Shown in pieces: positions 1 to 8,388 of a stretch of 46,663 nt of DNA. The notes under the pieces are model-generated. The model ran no database searches. It had not been told where the DNA came from and was given only the letters and a program-made list of their open reading frames with translations. The DNA is from Dulcicalothrix desertica PCC 7102. GTDB lineage: Bacteria > Cyanobacteriota > Cyanobacteriia > Cyanobacteriales > Nostocaceae. The position numbers and the translations under genes are program-made. The stretch covers positions 113,648 to 160,310 of the forward strand of contig NZ_RSCL01000002.1 of the NCBI RefSeq assembly GCF_003991905.1, given 5' to 3'. Every line of letters starts with the position of its first letter. Position 1 is the stretch's first letter.

Positions 1-441
1 AATGGAGTAACTTGGAATGAAGACCAACTTTGGAATGCTTATTTAACACAGGGCGCCGCTTCTAATGACACCTTAGAAGGCACAAATCTTAACAACATAA
101 TTAGAGGTGGTCTTGGAACAGATTATCTTGATGGTCGAGGTGGTGCCGATACTTACCTATTTAATCGTGGAGATGGTCAAGATACTCTCTACGATAACAG
201 TAACGACGTTAGCATAGACCAACTTGTGTTTTCAGGTACAGGTTTAACATCAACTAATGTTATTGTTACCCGCCTAGGTACAAGTGATGATTTAAGGATT
301 TCTTTTGGTAGTGGTATCTCTGACTCTGTTATTCTCAAAAATCAAGTTGATACCCTTAGACCCAACTTAGGAGTTGAGAGAATTAGATTTAGTGATGGAG
401 CAACTTGGAATGAACAGCAACTTTGGAATGCTATAAGTTGA
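1..441 (+). CDS. C-terminal end of an RTX (haemolysin-type calcium-binding) protein, 5' part outside window
   Basis: The reading frame is open from base 1 to the TGA at 439-441, so the protein begins before the window. The visible 146 residues contain one glycine/aspartate nonapeptide block (GGLGTDYLDGRGGADTYLFN, then GDGQDTLYD) followed by the beta-rich tail usual after such blocks in large cyanobacterial exoproteins. TWNEDQLWN at the start recurs as TWNEQQLWN at the end, so the visible part is one full repeat period. RTX proteins bind calcium outside the cell and normally leave by type I secretion with an uncleaved C-terminal signal. No transporter gene is visible here. The family call is secure; the specific activity cannot be known from this fragment. 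Confidence 0.85.
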   Translation, partial: NGVTWNEDQLWNAYLTQGAASNDTLEGTNLNNIIRGGLGTDYLDGRGGADTYLFNRGDGQDTLYDNSNDVSIDQLVFSGTGLTSTNVIVTRLGTSDDLRISFGSGISDSVILKNQVDTLRPNLGVERIRFSDGATWNEQQLWNAIS

Positions 442-459
442 CATGGGAAATAAGAGTAG

Positions 460-518
460 GGTGCGTCAAAGGGGTTACAATCTTGAATAAAACGAAAAAT
501 CATCTGCTTTGACGCACC
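460..518. terminator. 12-bp stem hairpin downstream of the RTX gene
   Basis: GGTGCGTCAAAG at 460-471 is exactly complementary to CTTTGACGCACC at 507-518, with a 35-nt loop. It lies 19 bp after the RTX stop codon. It could end transcription, but there is no T-run and it may be only a dispersed hairpin repeat. Confidence 0.4.
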
Positions 519-630
519 GACTTCTTGATAGCTTATTTCACCACAGAGACACAGAGAACTTGGGAATTTTCGAAATTCAATTGAGAGGAGCTATAGTAAA
601 TAAAAAACTCTGTTGAAAGTAAATAGTTGC

Positions 631-882
631 ATGGAATTGTTGCAAACTGGGCAACTATTAGCACAACGCTACCGCATTCTCGATATATTAGGCGAAGGTG
701 GAAGCGGAATAACTTACCTTACCCAAACTTTGGAAGGTACAAATCTCAACAACACTATTAAAGGTGGTGTCGGAACAGATTATTTAGATGGTCGAGGAGG
801 CGCTGATACTTACCTCTTCAATCGTGGAGACGGTCAAGATACCCTTTTTGACAGCAGCAAATGCTATTTGCTGCTTTGTTGA
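631..882 (+). pseudogene. chimeric relic: Ser/Thr kinase N-terminus fused to an RTX fragment
   Basis: The ATG at 631 opens a typical cyanobacterial serine/threonine kinase start (LLQTGQLLAQRYRILDILG, then GEGGSGITYL, the glycine-rich nucleotide loop). From about base 721 the protein abruptly becomes QTLEGTNLNNTIKGGVGTDY and continues as an RTX block to a stop at 880-882. The second part parallels bases 70-205 of the upstream RTX gene but with scattered synonymous changes. The kinase lacks everything after the P-loop and the RTX part lacks its tail, so neither half can work as its parent does. A TTG at 613 could add six residues. Most likely a rearrangement relic; expression as an 83-residue peptide cannot be excluded. 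Confidence 0.7.
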
Positions 883-1056
883 CGCTATGTTACAATTTTC
901 AAAGTTTCTGCCCTTAACAGGAAGTATCAAAAGTCATGATTTTAACCATGACTAAAGTGACACTCTAAAGCTTGTATATTAATTCTCTCTATTTGTAGCT
1001 TTGAACTCTAATACCAATTTAATATAAAGCTGCAACTAATTAAATCCCCCCAGCCC

Positions 1057-1217
1057 CCTTAATAAGGCTACGGTGTACACACATCTTTTCATTACCCTTA
1101 CATTCTTTCTCTTTGCTTATGCAGCGTCCTTAGCGGTTCGTTAAAAAATTAACCGCAAAGTAAAGAGAAGAAAAGTAACTTTTAGAGACTTGTGTGTACA
1201 CGGTAGCCTTAATAAGG
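1057..1217. mobile_element. MITE-like element with terminal inverted repeats and an 11-bp flanking duplication
   Basis: The core (1068-1206, 139 bp) has imperfect terminal inverted repeats: CTACGGTGTACACACA at the left end, and CTACCGTGTACACACA read on the opposite strand from the right end. It is flanked on both sides by the direct repeat CCTTAATAAGG (1057-1067 and 1207-1217). Removing one copy leaves a C-rich/G-rich hairpin repeat of the kind common in these genomes, so the element seems to have inserted into that repeat. It is too short to code for a transposase and no open frame is seen. Confidence 0.65.
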
Positions 1218-1353
1218 GGGGAGCTAAGAATAATAATGTGCATCTTCACTTAAAAATGGTATAACCGTATTTTTACTGTTTTTTGTAAACCATAGATACG
1301 AGATAGGAATTGCTAGTGCAGGCGCCAAGCTTTATGTTAGCTATTTCAATAAT

Positions 1354-1392
1354 GTGAACCAATGGTTCACATTTGGATTGCTTGATTAGTTA
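1354..1392. promoter_or_regulatory. palindrome GTGAACCAATGGTTCAC with conserved tail
   Basis: A 17-bp inverted repeat (1354-1370) followed by ATTTGGATTG and then TTGATTAGTTA. Nearly the same block recurs at 40573-40610. It lies about 175 bp upstream of the Uma2 gene. It could be an operator or part of a dispersed repeat. The rest of 883-1566, apart from the MITE, holds no convincing gene. Confidence 0.4.
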
Positions 1393-1566
1393 TAATCATG
1401 TTCGATTAATTACCCGTACATCGTAGAGACGTTACATGTAACTCTACCCACATCACTATTCGGCGCCGTGATTTTATGCATTACTTCCAAAATAAGGCTT
1501 TGCTTGTTGATACTCAATAATATAGTTAATAATTAAGCTATGTGATTACATAAGGAAGCCTACACC

Positions 1567-2103
1567 ATGATAACTGTTATCAAGCCTGAATATTTTTCTT
1601 TAGAGGATTTTATGACCAATCCTCATGATAAAACAGAATGGGTAGATGGTCAACTTATAGAAAAAGAGGGTATGACGTTAAGACACGGAAAAATTCAGTT
1701 ACGTCTTGGTAGCTGCTGGCAAGATTATAAAGAGTCTAGCGGACAAGGGGGAGAAGTTTACACAGATGTGCCTTGCCGTACTAAAAAACAAGGACGCTCT
1801 CCTGATGTAGCTTATCTTACACCTGACCTTGTGGCTAAATATGGAAACGTTCCGACTTTGCCTCAAAGCTTTCCTTTATGTGCCGAAATTGTCTCACCTA
1901 CAGATATAGCAGAAGAAGTTTTATTGAAAGCGCAGGAGTATTTAGAATCTGGTGGAGAGGAAGTTTGGTTAGTTTATCCTGAAAGTAAATGGGTAATGAT
2001 AATCACCGAAAATCAAGGTTTAATGTTTACATATGGTCAAACAGCCTGTACACAAAAGGTTTTAATAGGGTTTAATATTGCTGTAGATCAATTGTTAGCT
2101 TAG
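1567..2103 (+). CDS. Uma2 family (DUF820) putative restriction-type endonuclease
   Basis: A 178-residue protein of the usual length for the family, which is greatly expanded in filamentous cyanobacteria and adopts a PD-(D/E)XK nuclease fold. The N-terminus has FSLEDFMTNPHDKTEWVDGQ, the family's E-(y/w)-(i/v)-DG signature. The likely metal-binding acidic residues are the D of RSPDVAYL and the E of LCAEIVSPTD, with the K and E of KAQEYLESGGEEVWLV further on. The start is supported by AGGAAG ten bases upstream of ATG. It is a single gene with no partner. The biological role of Uma2 proteins is not established; many are linked to mobile DNA. Confidence 0.85.
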   Translation: MITVIKPEYFSLEDFMTNPHDKTEWVDGQLIEKEGMTLRHGKIQLRLGSCWQDYKESSGQGGEVYTDVPCRTKKQGRSPDVAYLTPDLVAKYGNVPTLPQSFPLCAEIVSPTDIAEEVLLKAQEYLESGGEEVWLVYPESKWVMIITENQGLMFTYGQTACTQKVLIGFNIAVDQLLA

Positions 2104-2166
2104 TTTATTTTGAATAACTAGATACCGAAAGAAAGCTATTAATATTTATAGACAGTAATTAGTGTT

Positions 2167-2183
2167 AAGAAACTGGGTTTCTT
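2167..2183. repeat. short hairpin AAGAAAC-N3-GTTTCTT
   Basis: A perfect 7-bp inverted repeat 63 bp after the Uma2 stop. It is a common cyanobacterial intergenic hairpin type and may act as a weak terminator. The remainder of 2104-2398 shows no gene. Confidence 0.35.
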
Positions 2184-2398
2184 GGCAAAATGGTTATTTT
2201 TATTACAAATTTCAACAAAGAAAGCCGATTTTTATTATATTCGGCGCCTCATCCCTTATACTGTTATATTTATAACGTCTAGGATTTAGGGATTGACAGG
2301 AAACACCAAATATGGGATGTGCCGGTTCTTGCATTTAACCTAGGTTTTTTGATATAAGCGATGTCCCAAAAGGGAAGCGCAGTTATTTAGAGGTTCTA

Positions 2399-3991
2399 AT
2401 GAACGTTTTACTTCTGTATCCTTGCTTTCCCAAAAGCTTCTGGTCTTTTGAGAAAACTCTAGCTTTGCTAGATCGTAAAGCTATGTTACCACCTTTGGGG
2501 TTAGTGACTGTGGCTGCAATTTTGCCCCAAGAATGGAAATTTAAGCTAGTAGATCGTAATGTCAACAAAGTCACTGGAGAACAATGGGATTGGGCTGATT
2601 TAGTGATTTTATCTGCGATGATTGTGCAAAAAGATGATTTATTAGCCCAGATTAAGGAAGCTAAACGCAGGGGAAAATCTGTAGCGGTGGGTGGTCCCTA
2701 TGCAACTGCGTTACCTCATGAAGTGACAGATGTTGGGGCAGATTATTTGATTCTAGATGAAGGGGAAATTACTTTACCTTTATTTGTAGAAGCGCTAGCA
2801 AGAGGTGAAAAATCTGGAATTTTTCGTGCTAATGGGGAAAGACCAGATGTAACCCACACCCCAGTTCCTCGATTTGACCTGCTGGAATTTGATGCCTATG
2901 CAGAAATGTCGGTGCAGTTTTCTCGCGGTTGTCCTTTTCAGTGCGAGTTCTGTGATATCATTGTCCTTTACGGTCGTAAACCCCGTACAAAGGCGCCGGA
3001 GCAACTAATTAAGGAACTAGAACGCCTTTATGAGTTAGGTTGGCGGCGTAGTATTTTTATGGTAGATGATAATTTTATTGGTAATAAACGCAACGTTAAA
3101 CTGTTCCTTAAGGAATTAAAACCTTGGATGGTAAATTATCAGTATCCTTTTTCCTTTGCTACGGAAGCCTCAGTAGATTTGGCAAACGACCAGGAATTGA
3201 TGGATTTGATGGTGCAATGCAATTTTGGCTCTGTGTTTCTGGGCATTGAGACACCAGATGAAGCTAGTTTAACGTTAACTCAAAAGCACCAAAATACCAG
3301 GGATTCCTTGAGTGAAGCAGTAAACGCAATTGCTCGTTCTGGTTTAAGAGTTATGGCGGGTTTCATTATTGGTTTCGATGGCGAAAAAGCAGGAGCAGGA
3401 GCGAGAATTGTACAATTTGTGGAACAAACATCAATTCCCACGGCACTGTTCAGTATGTTGCAAGCATTACCCGACACAGCACTTTGGCATCGCTTAGAGA
3501 AGGAAGGAAGACTTCGTAGTAAGTCTGCCAATATCAACCAAACCACTTTGATGAACTTTGTGCCTACCCGTCCCTTAGAAGACATTGGGCATGAATATGT
3601 GGAAGCATTTTGGCAGTTATACGACCCTACTAAGTTTCTCGAACGTGCTTATCGCCACTACCGAATTCTTGGAGAGGCAACATATCCTGATAAAGGTAAA
3701 CGAGCAAAAAAACCGATAAATTGGGTAACAATTCGCGCCCTGTTAACTATTTGTTGGCGACAGGGTATCCTTCGCAAAACTCGATGGAAGTTCTGGCCCA
3801 ATCTTTGGAATATGTACCGTTACAATCCAGGAGGTGTAAGTAGTTATTTATCAGTATGTGCCCAAATTGAGCATTTTGTCGAGTATCGCCAAATTGTTAA
3901 ACAAGAAATTGAGCAGCAAGTAGCGCAGTTCTTAAACGCAACTGAAGCTCAAATTCCACTTGAACGAGAACAAGCTATAGCTAATATATAA
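2399..3991 (+). CDS. B12-binding domain radical SAM protein with DUF4070-like C-terminus
   Basis: A 530-residue enzyme. Residues 1-130 form a cobalamin-binding-like Rossmann domain (MNVLLLYPCFPKSFWSFEK, PPLGLVTVAAILPQ, VGGPYAT). Residues about 170-400 are the radical SAM barrel, with the 4Fe-4S motif CxxxCxxC at C178, C182 and C185 (SRGCPFQCEFCDI), the GIETP segment and GFIIGFD. The C-terminal roughly 130 residues resemble DUF4070. This architecture is shared with HpnP, the hopanoid C-2 methylase, and with many uncharacterised cyanobacterial paralogues, so a B12-dependent methyltransferase is plausible but the substrate is unknown. No hopanoid gene is adjacent. It appears monocistronic; a weak AGAGG sits 6 bases before the ATG. 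Confidence 0.85.
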   Translation: MNVLLLYPCFPKSFWSFEKTLALLDRKAMLPPLGLVTVAAILPQEWKFKLVDRNVNKVTGEQWDWADLVILSAMIVQKDDLLAQIKEAKRRGKSVAVGGPYATALPHEVTDVGADYLILDEGEITLPLFVEALARGEKSGIFRANGERPDVTHTPVPRFDLLEFDAYAEMSVQFSRGCPFQCEFCDIIVLYGRKPRTKAPEQLIKELERLYELGWRRSIFMVDDNFIGNKRNVKLFLKELKPWMVNYQYPFSFATEASVDLANDQELMDLMVQCNFGSVFLGIETPDEASLTLTQKHQNTRDSLSEAVNAIARSGLRVMAGFIIGFDGEKAGAGARIVQFVEQTSIPTALFSMLQALPDTALWHRLEKEGRLRSKSANINQTTLMNFVPTRPLEDIGHEYVEAFWQLYDPTKFLERAYRHYRILGEATYPDKGKRAKKPINWVTIRALLTICWRQGILRKTRWKFWPNLWNMYRYNPGGVSSYLSVCAQIEHFVEYRQIVKQEIEQQVAQFLNATEAQIPLEREQAIANI

Positions 3992-4346
3992 CTCAACGGC
4001 GCCTGTAAGCTTTTTATTAATAGTAATAGATAAAAAGTGGCGCCACGTTCATTCGGTTATTCAATTTATTGGAATTGCAGAATCTATATTCTCAATCAAA
4101 AAATTTGGCGCCAACTGAGTGAGGGTTACAATCTACAAACTGTCATAAGCGGGCTTGAAAATAAAAACGGAAGGTATTTTCATTAGTAATAATTCGTACC
4201 GTTGTATGGTGAGCGTTGGAGATGAAAAATACGCTTGCTAATTGCCCCAATGCCTTTATTTTTAGGCGCACCAGTCTGCTCACTATTTCTCACTCCTGCA
4301 CGAAACTGGCGCCTAAAGACAACACACGTGAGTTAGATTATACCCT
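3992..4346. other. intergenic stretch rich in GGCGCC sites
   Basis: No gene is seen. It holds four GGCGCC palindromes (3998, 4039, 4107, 4308). It also has an imperfect hairpin between TAGGCGCACCAGT (from 4264) and ACTGGCGCCTA (to 4316) just before the beta-helix gene, possibly a regulatory RNA structure or a repeat. Confidence 0.4.
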
Positions 4347-5777
4347 ATGACACAAGCAACAAGAGTTTCAGTAACATCCCCTGACGCAATGAATCCGTTA
4401 GCGACTTCTGCTTCTTCAGGAATGACTTACTACGTTGCAACAAACGGTTTAGACACTAATTCTGGTACTTTGAATAGTCCTTGGAGAAGTATCAATCATG
4501 CGACATCATCGGACTCTCCCATCAAAGCTGGTGACACAATCCAAGTAGAGTCAGGTGTTTACACAGAGTTAATTACTCTTGGTAAATCAGGTAATTCTAC
4601 TCTTGGCAATATTACACTCAAAGCGTCGGGCGCCGTTACTTTACGCGACCCAGACCCAAACCAAGGTGGTTTTAGAGAAGGTGTAATTCAATCGGCAGGT
4701 AAAGGCTATTGGACTATTGATGGATTTCGGATTGAAAATACTTCTTGGGCTGGAATTTCACTGCGCGATGCCAACAATATGATTGTGCAAAACAATTACA
4801 CTTACCAGACAGGCGCATCAGGAATTATCGTTCTCCCTGATACTTACTACGATGGAGGTGAAGCTGAAGTTACTAACTCTAACATTAAGATTCTCAACAA
4901 CACTATAGAGCGAGCTAACTGGAATTGGAAAACAAGCAATGACCAAGGTACTCAAGAATCTTTGAGTGTTTGGGGTGTAAATGGATTTGAAGTTGCCAAT
5001 AACACTGTGAAAGAAGGAAAAAGAGAAGGTATTGACATCAAAGTTGGTTCTCGCAACGGCTCAGTTCACGGTAACACTGTCACTGCTCAAGCTCTAGTAT
5101 CTGGAACACCCCAAGGTTACAACGGTGGACCAGGGATTTACCTTGATGGCAACCGTGCCACGATGTTCAATATTAGCGTCTACAACAATACTGTTTATGC
5201 AAACACCGCAGACGCAATTGCAATTGCAGACGAAGTTCCAGGACAAGGAGATGTATATGATATCCGCGTTTACAATAACGTAGTTTATGGTAATGGAAAA
5301 CTAGGTGTTAATGGTGGCAGCGGAATTACCATTAACTCAAATGTGCGTGATGTTGAAATTCTGCACAATACTTTTGTAAACAACGTTCAAGCCTTTAATA
5401 TTGCTGGCATAGACAATTATGGTGGTAAGAAAGCGAGTAATATTACAATCCGCAACAATATTTTCGCTAACAGCACCTACCGTAATGGATTTATTGGTGA
5501 TACAGACAACGTTACCCTAAGCAATAACTTATTCACCAATGGCTTTAAAGAACTCTACCAAACTCAGGGAACATTGACGAACTTACAAAGTAATAACAAC
5601 ATTACTGGAGATGCTCAATTCGTCAATCTTTCGGGGAATGACTTTCATTTATTAGCCTCTTCACCAGCTATTAATGCAGGTTTTCTTGGAATAGGCGCCT
5701 ACGCAAACAAAGATAAAGATGGTGTTACTCGTTCTCAAGGTAATGATATAGGCGCCTACGAGTACCGTGCTGGATGA
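4347..5777 (+). CDS. right-handed parallel beta-helix repeat protein
   Basis: A 476-residue protein. Residues 27-75 carry the opening YYVATNGLDTNSGTLNSPWR, IKAGDTIQVESGVY, typical of PL9/pectate-lyase-like and DUF1565 beta-helix proteins. The middle repeats short NN-rich turns (MIVQNNYTYQTGASGI, NIKILNNTIERA, FEVANNTVKEG, ISVYNNTVYANT, IRVYNNVVYGN, VEILHNTFVNN), which are PbH1-type coils. The C-terminus SPAINAGFLGIGAY, GNDIGAYEY is the usual cap. It probably acts on or binds extracellular polysaccharide, but no catalytic set is obvious. No classical signal peptide is seen, so the export route is unclear. ATG 4347 has no clear ribosome site. Confidence 0.8.
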   Translation: MTQATRVSVTSPDAMNPLATSASSGMTYYVATNGLDTNSGTLNSPWRSINHATSSDSPIKAGDTIQVESGVYTELITLGKSGNSTLGNITLKASGAVTLRDPDPNQGGFREGVIQSAGKGYWTIDGFRIENTSWAGISLRDANNMIVQNNYTYQTGASGIIVLPDTYYDGGEAEVTNSNIKILNNTIERANWNWKTSNDQGTQESLSVWGVNGFEVANNTVKEGKREGIDIKVGSRNGSVHGNTVTAQALVSGTPQGYNGGPGIYLDGNRATMFNISVYNNTVYANTADAIAIADEVPGQGDVYDIRVYNNVVYGNGKLGVNGGSGITINSNVRDVEILHNTFVNNVQAFNIAGIDNYGGKKASNITIRNNIFANSTYRNGFIGDTDNVTLSNNLFTNGFKELYQTQGTLTNLQSNNNITGDAQFVNLSGNDFHLLASSPAINAGFLGIGAYANKDKDGVTRSQGNDIGAYEYRAG

Positions 5778-5879
5778 ACTAATTAATTAGTGGCTTTGTG
5801 AAATCGTTCTTACATATATTCTTTCTCATCAGGTTGCATCTTTTCTTATCGCTTCAGCTAATTTATACTGCAAATGGGT

Positions 5880-6329
5880 TTAATGTTTTTGAATAAGAAT
5901 TACACCAATTAGCAATAAAACCGTTCCTAAAATACGATATAGGCTAAGGGAAATTTGGGCGACACCAAACGCACCAGTAGAATCGAGAATGAGCGCTGCA
6001 ACCATCTGTCCAGCAATCACTAAAGAAAAAACTACTGCAGTGCCTAATTTAGGGATTGCGATTAGAGACGCGACAAGATAGTAAGCAGCAAATATCCCAC
6101 CAAACCAAGCCCATTGGGGAAGAGAGTTAAACGCTGGGATAGAGCCACGAGGTGTGGCGCCGCTAACCCACACTAAAGTTAATGAAAGGAGAGTTACGAA
6201 CACTGATACAATTGTAGTGAGAACCGGAGAGCCGATTGATGCTCGTAGACGTGCGTTCCAAGCCATCTGGATGGCAAGCCCTGCTCCGCCAAGCGCGACT
6301 AAAATAAACAAAACGAACCGAGTAAACAT
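5880..6329 (-). CDS. DMT family transporter, YdcZ/DUF606 type
   Basis: From ATG at 6329 the protein is 149 residues, the normal DUF606 length, starting MFTRFVLFILVALGGAGLAI. About five hydrophobic segments are visible (FVLFILVALGGAGLAIQMAW, VLTTIVSVFVTLLSLTLVWV, WAWFGGIFAAYYLVASLIA, AVVFSLVIAGQMVAALIL, ILGTVLLLIGVILI). The signature WxGGxxxxYYL and VFSLVIAGQM-L match the family. The open frame extends 30 codons further upstream to 6419, but that extension is hydrophilic and unlike the family. The function is unknown small-molecule export. It is convergent with the beta-helix gene. Confidence 0.8.
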   Translation of the reverse strand: MFTRFVLFILVALGGAGLAIQMAWNARLRASIGSPVLTTIVSVFVTLLSLTLVWVSGATPRGSIPAFNSLPQWAWFGGIFAAYYLVASLIAIPKLGTAVVFSLVIAGQMVAALILDSTGAFGVAQISLSLYRILGTVLLLIGVILIQKH

Positions 6330-6596
6330 AATTGAGTGCTTTTGTTTACAGCGAGAAAGCAGAAACTCTGCTCCAAACAAGTTTACCCGATGTCGCAAAC
6401 TGGGGGCAACGAGAGCCATCTAATTGCATTGCAGAAGGCGCCAAGGCGCAGAGGAAATAGTAGCATTTCATCCAAACATTTTACTCACCTGTTAAAGTTA
6501 CTAGCTTGCTCTTGAAGAGAACTTTCTTGTTTAATATCAATTCTCTAGCTCAATTTATTAAGAAATTGAAATAATTAGGAGCAGCAAAAAGGGGGA

Positions 6597-7340
6597 TTAT
6601 TTTGGTATCGCCATAAAAAAATAGAGAAGTGGTGCGATGACCAAGGCTGGTAGAAAAGAGGCTACTCTAATCCGGGACACTTCTAATAAGTTACATCCCA
6701 GCCCTACAATTGTTAAACCACCCACACCAGCGGTCATCAATAAGTGAGGATTGTGAGTTGGGTCTGGTAGAGATTGAACTAAAAATCCAGCTAAGAGTGA
6801 GACACCGCCTTGGTAAATCACAATTACTAAAGATGAAAATCCAACTCCGATGCCAAAGCTACTGCTAAGAGCGATGGAAGTCATACCATCCATTGCAGCT
6901 TTCAACACTAGCAAAGTGTTATTACCAGTTAAACCGTTGTTGAGGCTACCGATCAAAGTCATTGGTCCGACACAAAACAGTAAACTACCAGCAACAAACC
7001 CCTCTGTAAAAGAGCCACTTTTTTGAAAGCACGCTTTCAAAAACTCTCCTACACTATAAAGTCTATCTTCTAGTTGCCACCATTCGCCCAAAAGTCCGCC
7101 GATGATGATGGCTAGTAGCCCTAACACTACCCCATCAACTCGACTGTTTTTGATTTGCAACAGACTACCAGCCATGTGGAACCCGATAAACAGGGTAATC
7201 AACGCTACTCCTTGGGTAATGATGCGTTGCATTCTTAAGGGAAGGTGGTGTTTCAAGAGCATACCAGCAGTAGTACCCAAAATAACACTAATGGCGTTTA
7301 TCCAAGTACCGTTTGTCTTTGCCCAAAAATCGAGTGTCAT
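6597..7340 (-). CDS. DUF554 family membrane protein
   Basis: A 247-residue polytopic membrane protein matching DUF554 (YdfK/YqgA type): GTWINAISVILGTTAGMLL at the N-terminus, then GxxxA-rich helices, FVAGSLLFCVGPMTLIGSL with the family's conserved CVGPM(T/A)(L/I)(I/V)G, and KAAMDGMTSIALSSSFG. About seven or eight helices are expected. It lies 32 bp downstream of the haem-oxygenase-like gene on the same strand, so the two probably share a transcript. The substrate is unknown; the family is annotated only as a putative transporter. Confidence 0.85.
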   Translation of the reverse strand: MTLDFWAKTNGTWINAISVILGTTAGMLLKHHLPLRMQRIITQGVALITLFIGFHMAGSLLQIKNSRVDGVVLGLLAIIIGGLLGEWWQLEDRLYSVGEFLKACFQKSGSFTEGFVAGSLLFCVGPMTLIGSLNNGLTGNNTLLVLKAAMDGMTSIALSSSFGIGVGFSSLVIVIYQGGVSLLAGFLVQSLPDPTHNPHLLMTAGVGGLTIVGLGCNLLEVSRIRVASFLPALVIAPLLYFFMAIPK

Positions 7341-7372
7341 GAGTCAGATTTATCCTGTTGATGATGGAGCTA

Positions 7373-8008
7373 CTAAGCATCACCTACCATCTTAATTAAA
7401 AAATTAATTGCTTGGTCTCCGCCCTTACGAATTTTACTTAAGTCAAATCCACTATCCATAATAATTTCCATAGCTTGATGACCTGATTCTTGATGTTCTT
7501 TTTCTACAGCATCATGAATCACAAAATAATCAGACATTATAACGTCTATTTCAGAAATGTCAACATCTACTAAAGCTTGTCTTAGCAGTTGTAAAATCTG
7601 GTAAGCAGGAGCTTCCAATCCGACAATAAACCCAATAGCTTCATCCTGACTCATCTGGGATAATTCAAGGACTGTTTCTTCAAATAACTGTATAAAATAT
7701 CTATCTAATCCTTGATTAATGAAGCAAGAAAAAGGAGATTTATTAATTAAGTTAGTCAGTAATTTGCTGTGAATTTTGTCTTTATTTCCAGACCCACACT
7801 CACCGTAAGCAATTTCTGCTAATAAATACTGAATGTCTGGAATACTTATACGAGCTAATGCGGCTCCATGCAATCGTGTTACTTGGCTAGAAAGATATAA
7901 CCATCGCTGCAAAAACTTAGCTGCATCATTAATTCCTTTATCGACTACTTGCTTGCAAAATTTTGACCGCAGTGTATCTTCAATATTTTCTATTGATAAC
8001 AACATCAT
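7373..8008 (-). CDS. haem-oxygenase-like iron-containing redox protein (HDO/PqqC-like)
   Basis: A 211-residue mostly helical protein. The block AEIAYGECGSGNKDKIHSKLL matches the E-xx-YG-x-G...H-xx-L iron-ligand helix of the haem-oxygenase-like diiron oxidase/oxygenase superfamily. A second ligand helix is likely at HDAVEKEHQESGHQ, with E and H spaced as in the family. These enzymes use two iron ions and O2 on small molecules or amino acids; the substrate here is unknown. The start at 8008 has AAGGAG 8 bases upstream; a second ATG follows at once. It is the first gene of a likely two-gene unit with the DUF554 protein. Confidence 0.7.
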   Translation of the reverse strand: MMLLSIENIEDTLRSKFCKQVVDKGINDAAKFLQRWLYLSSQVTRLHGAALARISIPDIQYLLAEIAYGECGSGNKDKIHSKLLTNLINKSPFSCFINQGLDRYFIQLFEETVLELSQMSQDEAIGFIVGLEAPAYQILQLLRQALVDVDISEIDVIMSDYFVIHDAVEKEHQESGHQAMEIIMDSGFDLSKIRKGGDQAINFLIKMVGDA

Positions 8009-8388
8009 TATTGTAGCTCCTTTGATTTTTTGGCTGTAACTTGTACTGGAGTTGTTTTAAAAATTTGATAATAGAAAACTAAATTTTTTCTACAAACATA
8101 ATATTTGAAAAACAATATTTTTAAAAAGAGTATTAACACTTAAAAATTGAATATAAACTCTTTTTGAGCAATAGTGTAAACAATGAGATTATATATGTTT
8201 TTTACAATTAATCATCACAAACTTTATATTGATTTGCCGATTTGATCTATCTTGGTTTCAATAAATAGCCAAAAAATAAATTGCCTCATCTTGATGAAAC
8301 AATTTATTACTTGTAAATAAGTCTATTTTCCTTATCCTGAATGGCTTTAAAGCTTGTTTCTGCCTAAAAATGTTTAAGTAATTTTGAA
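8009..8388. other. AT-rich intergenic region
   Basis: 380 bp very rich in A and T, upstream of the haem-oxygenase-like gene and downstream of the large kinase gene. It probably contains the promoter of the former. I see no gene and no GGCGCC site. Confidence 0.4.

Noticed and set aside
2399-3991. Naming the radical SAM gene hpnP
   Set aside because: The architecture fits, but many cyanobacterial paralogues share it and no hopanoid gene is adjacent.
5880-6419. The longer 179-residue version of the DUF606 protein
   Set aside because: The extra 30 residues are hydrophilic and precede the normal family start at 6329.
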